Positions 47,333 to 58,764 of a DNA stretch of 64,000 nucleotides are shown in pieces. A program made the translations under genes and the position numbers. Under the pieces are notes generated by a model. That model did not search any database and had not been told where the DNA came from. It saw only the letters and a list, made by a program, of their open reading frames with translations. The stretch lies in NCBI RefSeq assembly GCF_001540865.1, contig NC_033638.1, forward strand, positions 9,577,928 through 9,641,927. The letters run 5' to 3'. The stretch's first letter is position 1. Each line of letters starts with the position of its first letter. This stretch comes from Ananas comosus. Taxonomy: Eukaryota > Streptophyta > Magnoliopsida > Poales > Bromeliaceae.

Positions 47333-49056
47333 TCACAAATAAGCATAGAGAAGTTGATTCCATGTATCGGGTACTCCCGGTAAGCACCAGTGGATGCAAT
47401 CGGCGTAAACTCGCGGATTCCCTTTTTTTTCATCACTCAGTATCTTCCCCTTCGACTCGGTGTGAACTGATACGTGGCCATCGATCCGGTACTCTGTAAG
47501 CTGTGTTATGTTGAGAAAGGTGACAGGGACTTTCATTCTTCCGATCACGCTCGTGACCACCCCCATGATCCTCCGGTCCGAGCCGCTTCCCCAGTATCCC
47601 CTTTCCATCACTGGCCTTGTTTCATTGTAACATCTGATCCCTTTCTCATTGTGCCAATCTTTACTCCTGTGATAACACCAACAATCTTGTAGTAAGAATT
47701 ATTACAGCTGCACCTCAGAGAGCAGTGGGAGTAATTGGAGGGAACTCAAATACCTCATGTGTGTGGGGGACATGGTAGTAAAGAAGACTCTTGTAGAATT
47801 TGGGTCAATAGTTGAATCAATCCAATTAGCCCATGTTTTCAAACCTATTCTGTAAGCAACAACAAAATCCAGTTCCTCAAACCCTTCATCTCCATTTGCA
47901 AATGAACCCCACCTGAAAAAGAAATTTACATAATTAGGGCACAACCATTGTTTATTAAGACTAGCTTAAACTTTGATATTGGCCAAAAATACAGGAAATG
48001 AAGTTACAGAACTCACACTGATTTGATCTTCTGACCACTCATCCACCACACATAAGTATCAAAGATGAGAATATCTACTCCTATCCAATGTTGTGCATGC
48101 TTCGTGATCGAGTCGACATGTAGGATTCGCTGGCTCGTGTTGGTTATAAGGTGCGCGTCGGAATTGGATTGGATCAGGAAAGGTGCCCAATAGAACTCTA
48201 TTGTAGCATTATACTCCTAAAGATCAATATAAGAGTCTTAATTTTTTTTTTTTAGAAAAAAAAAGAATAGAAGGCTGAAAGTTTCAGAACAGATACTGCA
48301 TTTTACTTCTTAATACCTTCGCCGTGAAAACTGATAACGATCTACTCCGGTTCATCGATTTCCCTTCATGTGGTAATATTGATTCGACCATACACACAAA
48401 GGATTGCCATTGTTCCCTCTGAAGCGAATCTCCGACGAACATTAGCCTCTTCCCCCTCAGCTTTTCGAGCACAATTCGAGGATTAAACCTACAAGAAAAT
48501 TCAACAACTCCGTATATTAGACTATACCATTCAGATCAGCTGCATGAAACACATTAGCTCACCTTGGTAAAATGCAATCATCCAGCTGCCACTCCCAATA
48601 CAAGTAGTCACCGTCGGGCCTTCCGTTCCTCATACACGCGACTTGTTTGTCGAGATACGGGCAACTTTGTTCGGTGTACAAAAGGTCCTTATCTCTATTG
48701 AAAACCCATTTCCCATTCATCGCATTACATTCACCAGGATGAAATGAGATCTTATCCTCATCAATGATATCATCTCCTAGTACAGATTTTTCTCTCTCTT
48801 CTGCGAAAGATTAGAACAGCTCAAATAACGCAATGCAGTAGTAAGAGTTGTCGCAAGTAACATACAGAATATGGTTACCTTTAGTTACGTTACTAGAATG
48901 CACTATCTCATCCTGTTTACAACAAGCTTTGAGCTTAAGGATTGATGTACCCGTGAGAGCTCGAAGGTCCTCAGTGAAAATAAGCCCCGCCAACGCGAAG
49001 CCGCTTATTAGAACAGCAATAACAGAGAGCGGAAGCTTCCCTCTTGGGACCTTCAT
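47333..49056 (-). CDS. TRICHOME BIREFRINGENCE-LIKE protein, second copy (probable xylan O-acetyltransferase)
   Basis: Golgi O-acetyltransferase of the TBL/DUF231 family. Exons: 49056-48879, 48800-48563, 48488-48317, 48216-48017, 47912-47754, 47666-47333; 1281 nt, 426 aa. Seen: [20 protein letters not shown], a membrane anchor close to the start and a short stem. The TBL domain begins [20 protein letters not shown] and continues [20 protein letters not shown] (GDS near 158-160) and [20 protein letters not shown]. It ends with [20 protein letters not shown] (DxxH near 405-408). The last four introns match those of the gene at 30023-33149 in position and phase; this gene has one extra intron in the stem. 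TBL33-35-like by gestalt, clade unverified. Confidence 0.93.
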
Positions 49057-50694
49057 CGAAACCGGATAGCGAGATCAGCAGATGCAGAGAAGAGGGGGGA
49101 TTCTTCGACATGTAAGTACGCGAAGAGCACAGGAACACAAGGGTGTTTAATGAAACAGAATCATGAGGAGGGGGAAAAGAAAGAAGCAGAAAAAGAGAAG
49201 AGAAGAATCATTAAGTGCTGTGTGGGGTACTATTGTTTACTACAATTGTTTGGTTTCTTGAGTAGGAGTAAAGCATAAGGTATGTAAACTTTTGCGGTAC
49301 CAACCGGTTGAGTGCCCATTATATTCGAAAAGGCGAAGCAATTCCAACTAGTGCTATACTAACAAGAAGCACTCATCCAAGTTGAGCAATATTTAAAGCA
49401 GAGAATCCATGATACCTGATGAAAGCTGCACCTCTCCTTACCATCATATCTGCTGGACCTTTTCAACTTAACAGCGCAGTTCATTATGCCGTAAACATTG
49501 ATCAATTCTTGATGTGACAAATTGATCTATATATGGATTAGTTAAGCTTTTGATTTGTAGGGATTAGGTGATTTTGATGTGTTAGTGAGGAATATCAATG
49601 AAATAGATGAAACAAGAAATTAGGAATATTCAGTAGAAGCACTTGTCCCTCAGCATTTTATCATTACTACTACAGTGAGGGCACTCGAGTGAGCATGAAA
49701 ATGCTTAGATGGAATTGTGGGTGTTTCGATTGTGTGAATTGGTATAATAATAACCACCCCCCTTTTTTTTTTTTTTACCATGTCTTGCTATTTTTTATTT
49801 TTAGAAAAGTAGTTATATATAACATAACAGCGTGATGTTGTCCTTGCAACATCTATAAACCCCAAAATTATATTAAAAAGCTCGGAGGTGATGGGGTTTA
49901 TTCTACTAAGAGACTCAGCTTATAGCAAATGAAAAAAAAACTAAACAAGATACAACATAAACAAATCACATAATATGTTTTTTGGAGAGGTTAGTAAAAT
50001 CCTACAAACTCATCCCTCTGTAGACAAATCACATAATATGTTTTTTGGAGAGGTTAGTAAAATCCTACAAACTCATCCCTCTTGTGCAGTTAATGTATAC
50101 TACTTGTCAATTTTGACCATCAACAATATTCTTTTAAACTCAGTTTGGTTCGAAAATAACAAATTTTTAAAAAAAATGTTATTTCTAAAATAACAAACTA
50201 TTCTAAAATGAAAATAAAAAGTGCGTCTAATTCGTAATATTGCTATTCTCAGAGACAGCTGAAATCATATTTAGTTGATTTTTAGTTGATTTTATAAAAT
50301 AGTAGAGGATAGTTAAAAAAAAAAAAAAGTGACGGTGGAGTTTAATATAAAATTTGATTAATATTTCACAATAATATATATAATAATATGCTGTGTAAAA
50401 CAACATTTGAAATATAATACTTTTTTTTTTTCAAATTCTACTTAAAAACTTAAATAATAAAAACAATTTATTTTAATAATTAAGTATAAGTTACTACAAT
50501 AATTTATTTATTATAACATTTAAGTACAAATAATGTTACTAATATAGCATAATTAATAATTTTTATAATAAAAATAATTTGTTATAATATATAGAATTTT
50601 ATGTCTACATAATTTACTTCAATTCAATTTATAACCTTAATAAAATTTGAAATTAAATCTCGAAATAAAATTGTTCGGACAGCATAGCACTTAT
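49057..50694. other. intergenic region
   Basis: Promoter of the second TBL gene, then AT-rich DNA. A 63-bp tandem repeat (49961-50023 and 50024-50083, ATAATATGTTTTTTGGAGAG inside) is present. No gene supported. Confidence 0.6.
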
Positions 50695-53039
50695 CTAACT
50701 TATAGTAGCATCAAGTACAGGCAAACATTCAGCTATAATCTGAACAGCATGGTCGATCTCCTTCTCCGAAATGATCAACGGCGGCACAAGCCTAACCACA
50801 TTTCCCTTCCCAGCCGTGAGCACCACAAGTCCTGCTTCTCGACAAGCGTCGACAAGGGAAGAAGCTTGCACATCCAATTCAATACCTACAATAAGCCCGA
50901 GCCCCCGCACCGCTTTCACGTGTGGGTTCCCTTCCAGCTTCTTAGTGAGAAGCTCTTTTAAGTACAAGCCTTTATTTCTCACGCTGTCTAAGAAGCTGGG
51001 TTCCTGGATTTTGTCGAGCACGGCTAGGGCTGCATGGCAAACGAGAGGACTGCCCGCGAAAGTACTTCCGTGGTCTCCTGAGGCTATGGCAGAAGAAACC
51101 ATTTCGGTGACTAAGACAGCACCGATCGGTAGACCATTGGCGAGCGGCTTGGCGAGAGTCATTATGTCGGGCTCGACACCGAAGGTCTCGTAGGCCCATA
51201 AATGGCCCGTTCGGCCTAGACCGCACTGGACCTGCAATTTATTTTGGAAAAGCATATGGTGAAAAGATTCTAAAGCTATTCCCCATGTTCTACCCTAGAC
51301 AGGGCTGGATCATGGATAGCGTAATACAAAAAGAATAACAATTCTATTTAGTAGGATTTTCTTTTCTGAAGTTAAAATCGAGATCTAACAAAAACAAGTA
51401 GAGTTTTATAATTAAATGGCAAAATAAACAATGGTGTGTTTCGACATACTGGTTCAGGCTGTTCCGGAAACATCATTTACAAATTAGATTACATGCACAC
51501 GAGGAAGTGATTATCCTTCAAAGGAGTCCTCCATGCTTATGATACCTCAGCAATTTTAGTTTACGTTTGAAAGATAAGTGAATCATCTGTTGGCTAACCA
51601 CAACTTGTTTTCCAATCAAAAGGGCAAAAATAGTGGCCATTCTAGGATTACTTGTAACATGATATACAATGCTTATTGCTAGCTAATATAAAGGTAAAAC
51701 GACCAAAATAGACCATGTAGAGAGCTTCTCATAGTACCGAATAAAAGGTATAGTTCAAATGAGATAAAAAAGGTCTTATAGTGTAGAACGGAAGAATTAG
51801 TAGCACCCTCACATTTAGCAACGATCCAAGTAGAGCGTACCTCATCGAAAATTAAGAGAGCTCCGGCCTCATCGCAGAATGTTCGGAGAGCCTGCAAGAA
51901 ATCTTTTGTCGCAGTATATATTCCACCCTCACCCTGAATAGGCTCCACAAAAACGGCGGCCGTTTTGCCTTTTTGTATCGTCCTTTTCGCCTCTTCAATA
52001 CTACCGTACTGTATGAATGTCACACCGGGCATGACGGGCTCAAAAGGTTCACGGTATTTCTCCTTACTTGTCAAGGCAAGCGCGCCCATCGTCCTTCCAT
52101 GGAAACTATGGGTGAAAGCAACGAATTCAGTAGCAGGATGCTTTTCGTTGGGATTCATAAATTTCTGAAACTTTCTAGAAAATTTTATTGCTGCTTCATT
52201 TGCTTCGGTTCCGGAGTTCGTGAAGAACACACGGTCCGCAAAGGAGCAATCCACGAGGCGTTTTGCAAGGGCAACCTGAGGCAAATCGATAAAAGAGATC
52301 GTTCAGATATCAGATGATGATTAAAGCGTCGCAAGCGCTTTCACATTCACATCTTAACATTGATTCCAGGCATCTAGTTTGCACACACCCTGAATTGAGT
52401 GGATAACTATCCGCAATGCAGGACACTAAACCAACAGAAATTTTAATCGAAAATGCATCTAAGGATGATGATGAACTTCATAATGAACTTTAAATTCATT
52501 ACCTAAATAACATAAGAATAAAAATACCATGTTCTTAAATAACAGTATACAGTCATTAAACTATACAAACTACACAAAAAATTTAGAACAAAATAAGAAA
52601 AGCTCACCTGAGGGATTGAGTAGTAGACATTGCTAACATGCGCGAGAGCGTTCGCTTGCTCCGCCACAGCTTTCACCCAATCAGGATCGCCGTGCCCGAG
52701 CGAGGTCACGGCGATCCCCGCGGTCATGTCCAAGTACTCCTTCCCGTCCACATCATACAAAAGACACCCTTTTCCGCTCACGAACACCACCGGCGCCCTC
52801 GCGTACGTGCCCACCATGACCCTCGCCTCGAGCTCGATCACCTCTTTCGTCGCCAATGAGAGAAGCTTCTCCGTGCTCAAAGGACCCGCCTTTTGCTTCC
52901 GATCCGAGACGAGGCATGAGGAGATCGTCGGCATTCGAGCTTGATTTGGGGGTTTGCTGGGGTATCGGAGTTTGAATAGGAGGGGAAGGTTGGATCGTTG
53001 GGAGATGGAGGAGGTGTGAAAGGATTGAGGAGAAGCCAT
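50695..53039 (-). CDS. ARGD: acetylornithine aminotransferase, organellar
   Basis: PLP enzyme of arginine/ornithine synthesis: N-acetylglutamate semialdehyde + glutamate to N2-acetylornithine + 2-oxoglutarate. Exons 53039-52608, 52275-51841, 51231-50695; 1404 nt, 467 aa. The first 60 or so residues ([20 protein letters not shown]...) are Ser/basic and lack acids, a mitochondrial or plastid transit peptide. Seen: [57 protein letters not shown] (PLP phosphate site), [56 protein letters not shown] (Asp near 288), and [14 protein letters not shown] (PLP Lys near 317). ATG at 53039 is the first Met; the reading upstream has no other ATG. Confidence 0.96.
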
Positions 53040-53365
53040 TATCAGCAAAAGTCGAATAATTTTGCAACGACGGTAGCAGGAGAAGATGCAGATTATGTTA
53101 GGGTTCGGCGGGGTAGAGGTATTTGGGAGCTCGGAGACTTGGGAATGAAGGCAACAAAGGGTCGGGTTGTTATCATATGGATCGGAGGTCGATATGAGAA
53201 GGGCGCCCGGATCCGAGGTTGCGGTAACATGGGCCGTTCACTCGGCTCAGAACCCATTACGGAGTCAACCGAAGACCCAACACGCAATCCTTTCTCGGAG
53301 TTTTACTTGTGCGATTGTGTGATTTGTGTCAGTCCAAGTGTTATTGTTTTTTTTTTTATTAAGAG

Positions 53366-53500
53366 AGGAAAAAAAAAATAGCATGTTAATAGTTCCATTT
53401 ATTTTTTTTAATAAATAGCTGAAAATATAAATTAATTAAAATTCGAAGTTGAAACTTTGAGTATCAAATACCAAATTCTTTGTCACTTAGAATAGAGATG
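53366..53500 (-). mobile_element. degraded tRNA-derived SINE
   Basis: On the - strand: CTAAGTGACAAAGAATTTGG (box A region), ACTTCGAATT (box B), TTTATATTTTCAGCTATTTA, and ACATGCTATTTTTTTTTC. These align in order with the SINE at 40369-40535 (TTCAGCTAAATTTA, GGTAGCATGCTATT). Confidence 0.55.
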
Positions 53501-53780
53501 GTGTTATCAGTCAGGTCGGTATTTATTTTCATAACTTGTGCCCAACTTGGTTTGGCCCGTAGGTTATGATCAGGATCCGAATGTATAATTTGGGATTATT
53601 CGTGGTCCAAAATAGTCAAACAGAGCTTGGTCACCGGATCAGCTTTTCTGGGATCTTATTTCGAAAGTCAAACAAAGTGTGACTAACCTGACTAAGTCCG
53701 ACCCGACTAGCTAAAAATCGGGCCAAACTGGATTTAACTGCACCAAACATGATACACATATACACAACAGTATTGATTCT

Positions 53781-53926
53781 TTTTTTCTTTTTTTCTTTTT
53801 TTTAAGTTTCTCTTTCTTTTGTTCCGTCGCGTTCTGAGGCCCTAACTGTCTCATTCTATGTAGCTAAACTCATTTACCTAATGAATGAAACAGGTAGCAT
53901 GTTATCTTTATGTTAAAAAAAAATTG
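53781..53926 (+). mobile_element. 5'-truncated SINE
   Basis: T-rich start, then GGCCCTAACTGTCTC, TGTAGCTAAACTCATTTACC, TAATGAATGAAACAGGTAGC and ATGTTATCTTTATGTT, then A's. Same tail family as 17257-17510. Flanked by TTGATTCT at 53773-53780 and 53927-53934. Confidence 0.65.
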
Positions 53927-54163
53927 TTGATTCTGTAAATTGGACCGCTTAGTTAATTAACTTTTATAATTCAAACTCAATTGCTCCAGAAAATCTAGTT
54001 TCATCTGCGGGCAATTGATCATGTTACATGAAGCATTCTCAGCATTATACTACCATGATAGCAGAACCTTATTAAACTGGTAACACAAACACACCCTTTT
54101 TATTTTCCTAACTTATATTTTCTATGTTTACTATTGTCAGAAACACGATCTCTTCCTCATTCC

Positions 54164-54534
54164 TCAGTCGGATGGCTCAGAATCCACGATGCTGCTTTGT
54201 GCGCTGGGTGGTACGCGGGGGTCATGTCTCGGGTTCGCCCTCGGAGGGCCATAGTCCTCAATTCCAATCACAGGAGAGTATTTTTCCTGTTTTACCGTCC
54301 ATGCATTCTTTTCTGTTTTGAAAGTAATACAAAAGTTAGAACATTTAGAAGTCGTTTTAAAATTGTGCTGTTTTAAACAAGCACAAAATAAAAATAGTGA
54401 ACTCCTAGATAAAAGTTACTGTAGTCATCGGAAACCGAAGGAATGTTCCTGGCACGGGATAAGGACGCGAATGCGAGGACGAGAAAGAGGAGGAGGAACG
54501 CAATGGAAGGCCTAAGTGATCCTCTGGAAGCCAT
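54164..54534 (-). CDS. PSY: PSY-type tyrosine-sulfated peptide hormone precursor
   Basis: Secreted growth-promoting peptide of the PSY family, processed from a short precursor, Tyr-sulfated by TPST and Pro-hydroxylated; sensed by LRR receptor kinases. Exons 54534-54420 and 54312-54164; 264 nt, 87 aa. Seen: signal peptide MASRGSLRPSIAFLLLFLVL-AFASLSRARN, a variable spacer (PSVSDDY...NAWTVKQEKYSPV), then IE-DYGPPRANPRHDPRVPPS, which matches the PSY1 mature peptide pattern DYGxPxANPxHDPxVPPS over 18 residues, then a tail ending SEPSD. The DY supplies the sulfation site. The intron splits spacer from signal peptide in phase 1. Precursor length is normal for the family. Confidence 0.93.
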
Positions 54535-54582
54535 GTCTCTCTTTCTATGTATTGCGGCGTGGTTTATGGGACGGGCGCGAAA

Positions 54583-54612
54583 TTTTATAGGATTGCGTTG
54601 TGCCACGTGGCA
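54583..54612 (-). promoter_or_regulatory. TATA box and G-box upstream of the PSY gene
   Basis: On the gene strand, TATAAAA at 54589-54583, about 50 bp upstream of the ATG, and a CCACGTGG G-box at 54603-54610 inside TGTGCCACGTGGCAGA. The same 16-bp phrase precedes the second PSY-like gene at 58189-58204. Confidence 0.6.
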
Positions 54613-54910
54613 GAGGCGTTCTTGGAAAGAGTTTACTAGGGCGAATCGTAGGTGGGGTGCACCAAGATTCGCTGGGCCCGTTAGTGTACCGCGGGATACA
54701 GTGTAAAACAGGCGAGTGATTAAACGGGCACTGAATCGTCCGCCGTTGATTCTCTATGTCAACGCGCGCCAGCGAATCTCGCTTTTATTCGCCGCCCACT
54801 GAGTTGGCGATACGCCCATTGTTCATGCCTTAAAAATATATATATATTACCATATTTTACTACTACACTGTTCATGTAGATAGATATTAATTGAACAGTC
54901 CATATAATCG

Positions 54911-54911
<1 letters not shown>

Positions 54912-54960
<49 letters not shown>
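54912..54960. repeat. (TA)n microsatellite
   Basis: About 24 uninterrupted TA units in intergenic DNA. Confidence 0.95.
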
Positions 54961-54965
<5 letters not shown>

Positions 54966-55301
54966 ATAATCATAATAGCAAGAGAAGTAGCAGAAAACGT
55001 ATGCTTTAAGTTAAAAAATCATAACCCTAATTAGGATTACAAACTGAATGTAACTGCACTCAATGTGATATACGTACAAGTCGATGCTACAAATTGAGCC
55101 ACTGGACTAGCTTGGCGGGAAGAACTAATCAGACGCTGGACTTACACCGACCGAATCATTAAAAATCGGGCCAGATGGGTGAGGTGGATCCTAATTTTCT
55201 CAAGCCTAAACTGGATGTAACTGTACTTAATGGGATATACGTACGATCCTACAACATTGAGCACTTTGTGTTATATTATATATATATATATATATTATAT
55301 A
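54961..55301. other. intergenic region between PSY promoter and MITE
   Basis: AT-rich. AACTGAATGTAACTGCACTC (about 55042) and AAACTGGATGTAACTGTACT (about 55207) are parts of two diverged direct repeats, each followed by AATGNGATATACGTAC. No gene. Confidence 0.4.
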
Positions 55302-55823
55302 GAGTTAGGCTGGTATACTATCGGTAGCACGGAGGCCTCGTGCTACCAAATTGTTTTCATGATGCGGCTTTCAATCGACGATCGGCTCCGTTAGACTTGA
55401 TTTACAATATTAAAAGTATTTGGAAACTAAATTTCATAATTTTTCGACATCATTGGCTAGTGATCAAAAGATTTCAAAATTAACAATTTTAATGGTAGAT
55501 ATGATGCGTTTTTAAGTTCAACGGTGTATGAAATATTCAAATTAGATAAAATTTAATAGAAAATTCTACTTATACAATAGCAAGGCAATACTTCCGATTT
55601 GAAATTTGATTCTTTATCACTATTTTTATGAGATTTTCATTTTCAGCGTTCATTTTTAGACTACTTCGTTTGATAGGTAAATAATGCGAAAAATTATGAA
55701 TTTAATTTCAAATACTTTCAATGTAGATCAAGTCTAACGGACCGATCGTCGATTTAGAAGCCGCATCATTGAAAACAACTTGGTAGTACGGAGGCCCCGT
55801 GCTACGATAGTATACCAGCTAGC

Positions 55824-55825
<2 letters not shown>
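55302..55825. mobile_element. complete MITE with about 150-bp terminal inverted repeats
   Basis: The left end GAGTTAGGCTGGTATACTAT and right end (complement) TAGCTAGCTGGTATACTATC begin long imperfect inverted repeats containing GCACGGAGGCCTCGTGCTAC and CGACGATCGGCTCCGTTAGA. The element sits between (TA)n tracts, so it may target TA. About 200 bp of AT-rich middle, no coding. Related pieces: 36234-36619 and about 59300-59490. Confidence 0.8.

Positions 55826-55837
<12 letters not shown>

Positions 55838-55862
<25 letters not shown>
55838..55862. repeat. (TA)n tract right of the MITE
   Basis: TA microsatellite matching the one on the left side of the element (about 55275-55300). Confidence 0.8.
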
Positions 55863-55866
<4 letters not shown>

Positions 55867-56233
55867 CCTATATCAATCTCACTCGCATCACTAATCCATA
55901 GGTGTTGAAATAAATGTTATTTCTAGAGTAATTTGTGAGCTGTAACTTAAATGAACATTAAAAAAAACTTATTCTTAAGCTCTATATCCCATACTTACAT
56001 ATTCGCAAATTATATTATAACTTACTTACGTATTGATAATTTTGATTTATAACTGTTTTTAAATTGCAATTTTAGTAGGCTTTGAGTGTTCCCCAATTAA
56101 TCATTCTTGCAAATCTAGTATAGTATCGTATATACGTACCTTCCTCAAATATTAGAATATTAGATTAGGAAAAAAAAAAAAAACCTTCGGATTTTCTTTA
56201 AATACCACAAATCCTCGAAACCTCTTTATTAAA

Positions 56234-57161
56234 GCTCCGTTTAGATACCTCTAAAAATGTAAACCCTAAATCCTAAACCCATAAAAAAAAATGATGTAAT
56301 TTTTGAAGTATAGTTATACTATACTCCAAAAAATGGAGTAAACTTATAATCCACTTTAACCAAAAGAAAAAAATTCCACCATTTTGGGCTCCCAAAGATG
56401 TATTAATTTCTAAATTTTAAATTTCAACATAAAATTTTAAATTTCAAATTTTTAAAATTTTAAATTTCATTTTAATTTTGATTTCAATTTTCAAATTTCA
56501 AATTTTAAATTTCAAAAAGTTCAAATTTCAAATTTCAAATTTCAAATTTCAACTTTTAAATTTCAAATTTCAAATTTCAAATTTCAAAAAGTTCAAATTT
56601 CAAATTTCAAATTTCAGTTTTATTTTTAATTTTTAATTTTTAATTTTCAAAATTTAAATTTAAACTTAAATTTTAAATTTTAAATTTATAAATATGCAAA
56701 TTTATAAATTATTAAATTTAAAATTTAAAATTTTAATTATAGATTTTTTAAATTTCAAAATTTAAAGTTTAAATGGTATACTTTACATTTAAAATTTAAA
56801 GTTTCGAATTTCAAATTTTAAATTTCAAATTCCAAATTTCAAATTTCAAATTTAAAATATAAAATCTAATTTAATTTTTAAATTTTAAATTTTAAATTTT
56901 AATTTTATGTTTTGAATTTTGAATTTTAATTTTTAAAAGTTTATTTTTAAATTTTGAATTTTGAATTTTGAATTTTGAATTTTAAAATTTTAGAAATTTA
57001 ATTGTTATAAATTTTGTTGAATTGTATGATATGTATCCAAACAGCTTAAAAATGAAGCTGTGGAATTTTTTTATAGTTACAGAATTCCGTATTTCATTTA
57101 GACCAAGACATAGAATAAAAATTCCATGAAATTTTTTTACTATGTATCCAAACAGGGCCTA
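56234..57161. mobile_element. MITE-like element filled with AAATTTC-type satellite
   Basis: Ends are GCTCCGTTTAGATACC and (complement) AGGCCCTGTTTGGATACA, a common hAT-MITE-like terminal pair. The interior (56400-57000) is almost entirely shuffled AAATTTCAAATTTC/ATTTTGAATTTTGA units. TTTGGATACAT-like phrases recur inside near the right end. Non-coding. Similar core composition to 40780-40985. Confidence 0.55.
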
Positions 57162-57328
57162 AACCAGTAACACGAAGCGCAAGAACTTCAACTTTATTGA
57201 ATTTAATAAAAGTAACTCATTAAAGCGACAACAATCCATTTTGATTTTCCTTAGTAATAATAATAATAACTATTATTCTTATTCTTATTATTATCGGCGG
57301 CACCATTTCTTCTTTCATCCGTCGATCC

Positions 57329-57700
57329 TCAATCAGACGGCTCAGGATGCACAGCTCCGGTTCCCGGGAGCGGCGGCGAGATGGAGGGGCCACCCCCCGG
57401 GTGCGTTCGCGGGGGTGTGTAGTCTGTGTCGATCAGAATCCGTCCTTCATTTTTCACCGTCCATGTATCCTTTCCTGCTATAGAAATAACACAGAAAGCA
57501 CGTCACAGCACTAGAAAAAAGAATAAAACAGTAAAAGTTTGAAAAATTCTAAATCGCTTTCAATCTTTTATTCTATGATAAGAGTTATTTCAATCACCTG
57601 AAACCGAAACAACATTCCTTATTTGTGATAAGGAGGCGAAAGCTAGCAACAAGAAAAGGAGAAAACAACGCGAAATTCGACCGAGCTCTCCTGAACCCAT
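57329..57700 (-). CDS. PSY-like peptide precursor with diverged hormone segment
   Basis: Exons 57700-57598 and 57474-57329; 249 nt, 82 aa. Seen: signal peptide MGSGELGRISRCFLLFLLLA-FASLSQIRN, spacer VVSVSGKDTWTVKNEGRILI, then DT-DYTPPRTHPGGGPSISPPLPG, and tail HPEPSD. Signal peptide, NxWTVK spacer phrase, intron position and phase, DY-PP-R core and EPSD end all match the gene at 54164-54534, so this is its tandem paralogue. The DY sulfation site and prolines remain, but the ANPRHDPRVPP segment is replaced by a Gly/Pro/Ser-rich stretch. The frame is intact with good splice sites (GTGATT donor, CAG acceptor), so a live gene with a changed ligand, or a young decaying one. Confidence 0.8.
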
Positions 57701-57766
57701 CCTTCTCTCTTTCTCTGTGTATGTGCGGGTGCGCGTATGTATATATGTGTATGTATGTGGTCACGA

Positions 57767-57785
57767 GCCCCATATATATAATGAT
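57767..57785 (-). promoter_or_regulatory. TATA-like sequence upstream of the second PSY-like gene
   Basis: CATTATATATATGGGG on the gene strand about 70-80 bp upstream of the ATG, at a usual distance for a TATA box. Confidence 0.45.
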
Positions 57786-58339
57786 TCACGAATCACGGAT
57801 GCAAAATTTACATGTTAAAAGTGTATAGACACCCCCTCAACTATACACAATTATGAAAAGATTTCTCCTCAACTTCTATTTTTCAAAAAATTAAATAATT
57901 TTAGTAAGAAAATTTTTTTAAAAAGTGTTATTAAATTTGCTAGTAATTTTACCAAATTTAATCATTTTAATTATTTATTGTAAGTAAAACTAGATCAATA
58001 AATAAGTAATAGCTAATAAAATCATTATATTTGATAAATTTTTAATCTAAAGTATACAAATTCAAACAAAAAAAAAAAAGTTAAGAAGTATTAATCTAAA
58101 AACTGTATTTCGCAACGGCTCGTAGTTGAGGGGTCTCCGTACACTTTTACTGAATTTTTTTTTTTTTATTATACGGGAGGATGCATGGTGTGCCACGTGG
58201 CAGATGTGCTCTTATAGAAAGTGTTTACTCGCGGTGATCGCCATGATCCATGAATATATTCCCTGGATTTGGTTCACCACGTACGCACCTTTTCGAAGTC
58301 ATTCTCGCGGAATCAGTGACCTTTATTAAGGTGTTTTAT

Positions 58340-58416
<77 letters not shown>

Positions 58417-58764
58417 TATATATTTTTTTACAATTTTTATTTCTCAGATAATTTTAAAAAAAAGATATTGTTTTCTTATAAAATATAAAAAAATGTTCAG
58501 GATGCCTAGAAACCAAACTAAGGAAAAAATTATTTTCCAACCAGAAAACTATTTCTTACCATATTTTATTTTTCGAAAAACCAATCACCCTTTACTTCAA
58601 CGAATTTTACTCTTTTCAAATTTAGTAATTAGAATTTACTAAGACAGGAATTTAATAGCATGAATTAAATACTATATGTATATAGTATGAATTATATCTT
58701 TGTCTTTAAAACTTATAACTACTGTCCATATTAAAATACTTTGCGTCAAAATATTAGATAAAAT
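57786..58764. other. intergenic region with long (TA)n
   Basis: Includes the conserved TGTGCCACGTGGCAGA block (58189-58204) and a (TA)n of about 68 bp at 58343-58411. No other gene. Confidence 0.5.

Larger units (their letters stand above)
53040..54163. other. intergenic region with two SINE-derived fragments
   Basis: ACOAT promoter side, then SINE remnants at 53366-53500 and 53781-53926. CCAAACTGG/ CGGGCC phrases occur, but no gene. Confidence 0.5.

Noticed and set aside
50771..51193. 140-aa plus-strand frame
   Set aside because: Antisense to acetylornithine aminotransferase exon 3.
52998..53381. 127-aa plus-strand frame upstream of ACOAT
   Set aside because: Partly antisense to ACOAT exon 1, low-complexity, no domain or splice support.
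58250..58642. 130-aa frame
   Set aside because: Its core is a translated (TA)n tract (YIYIYI).
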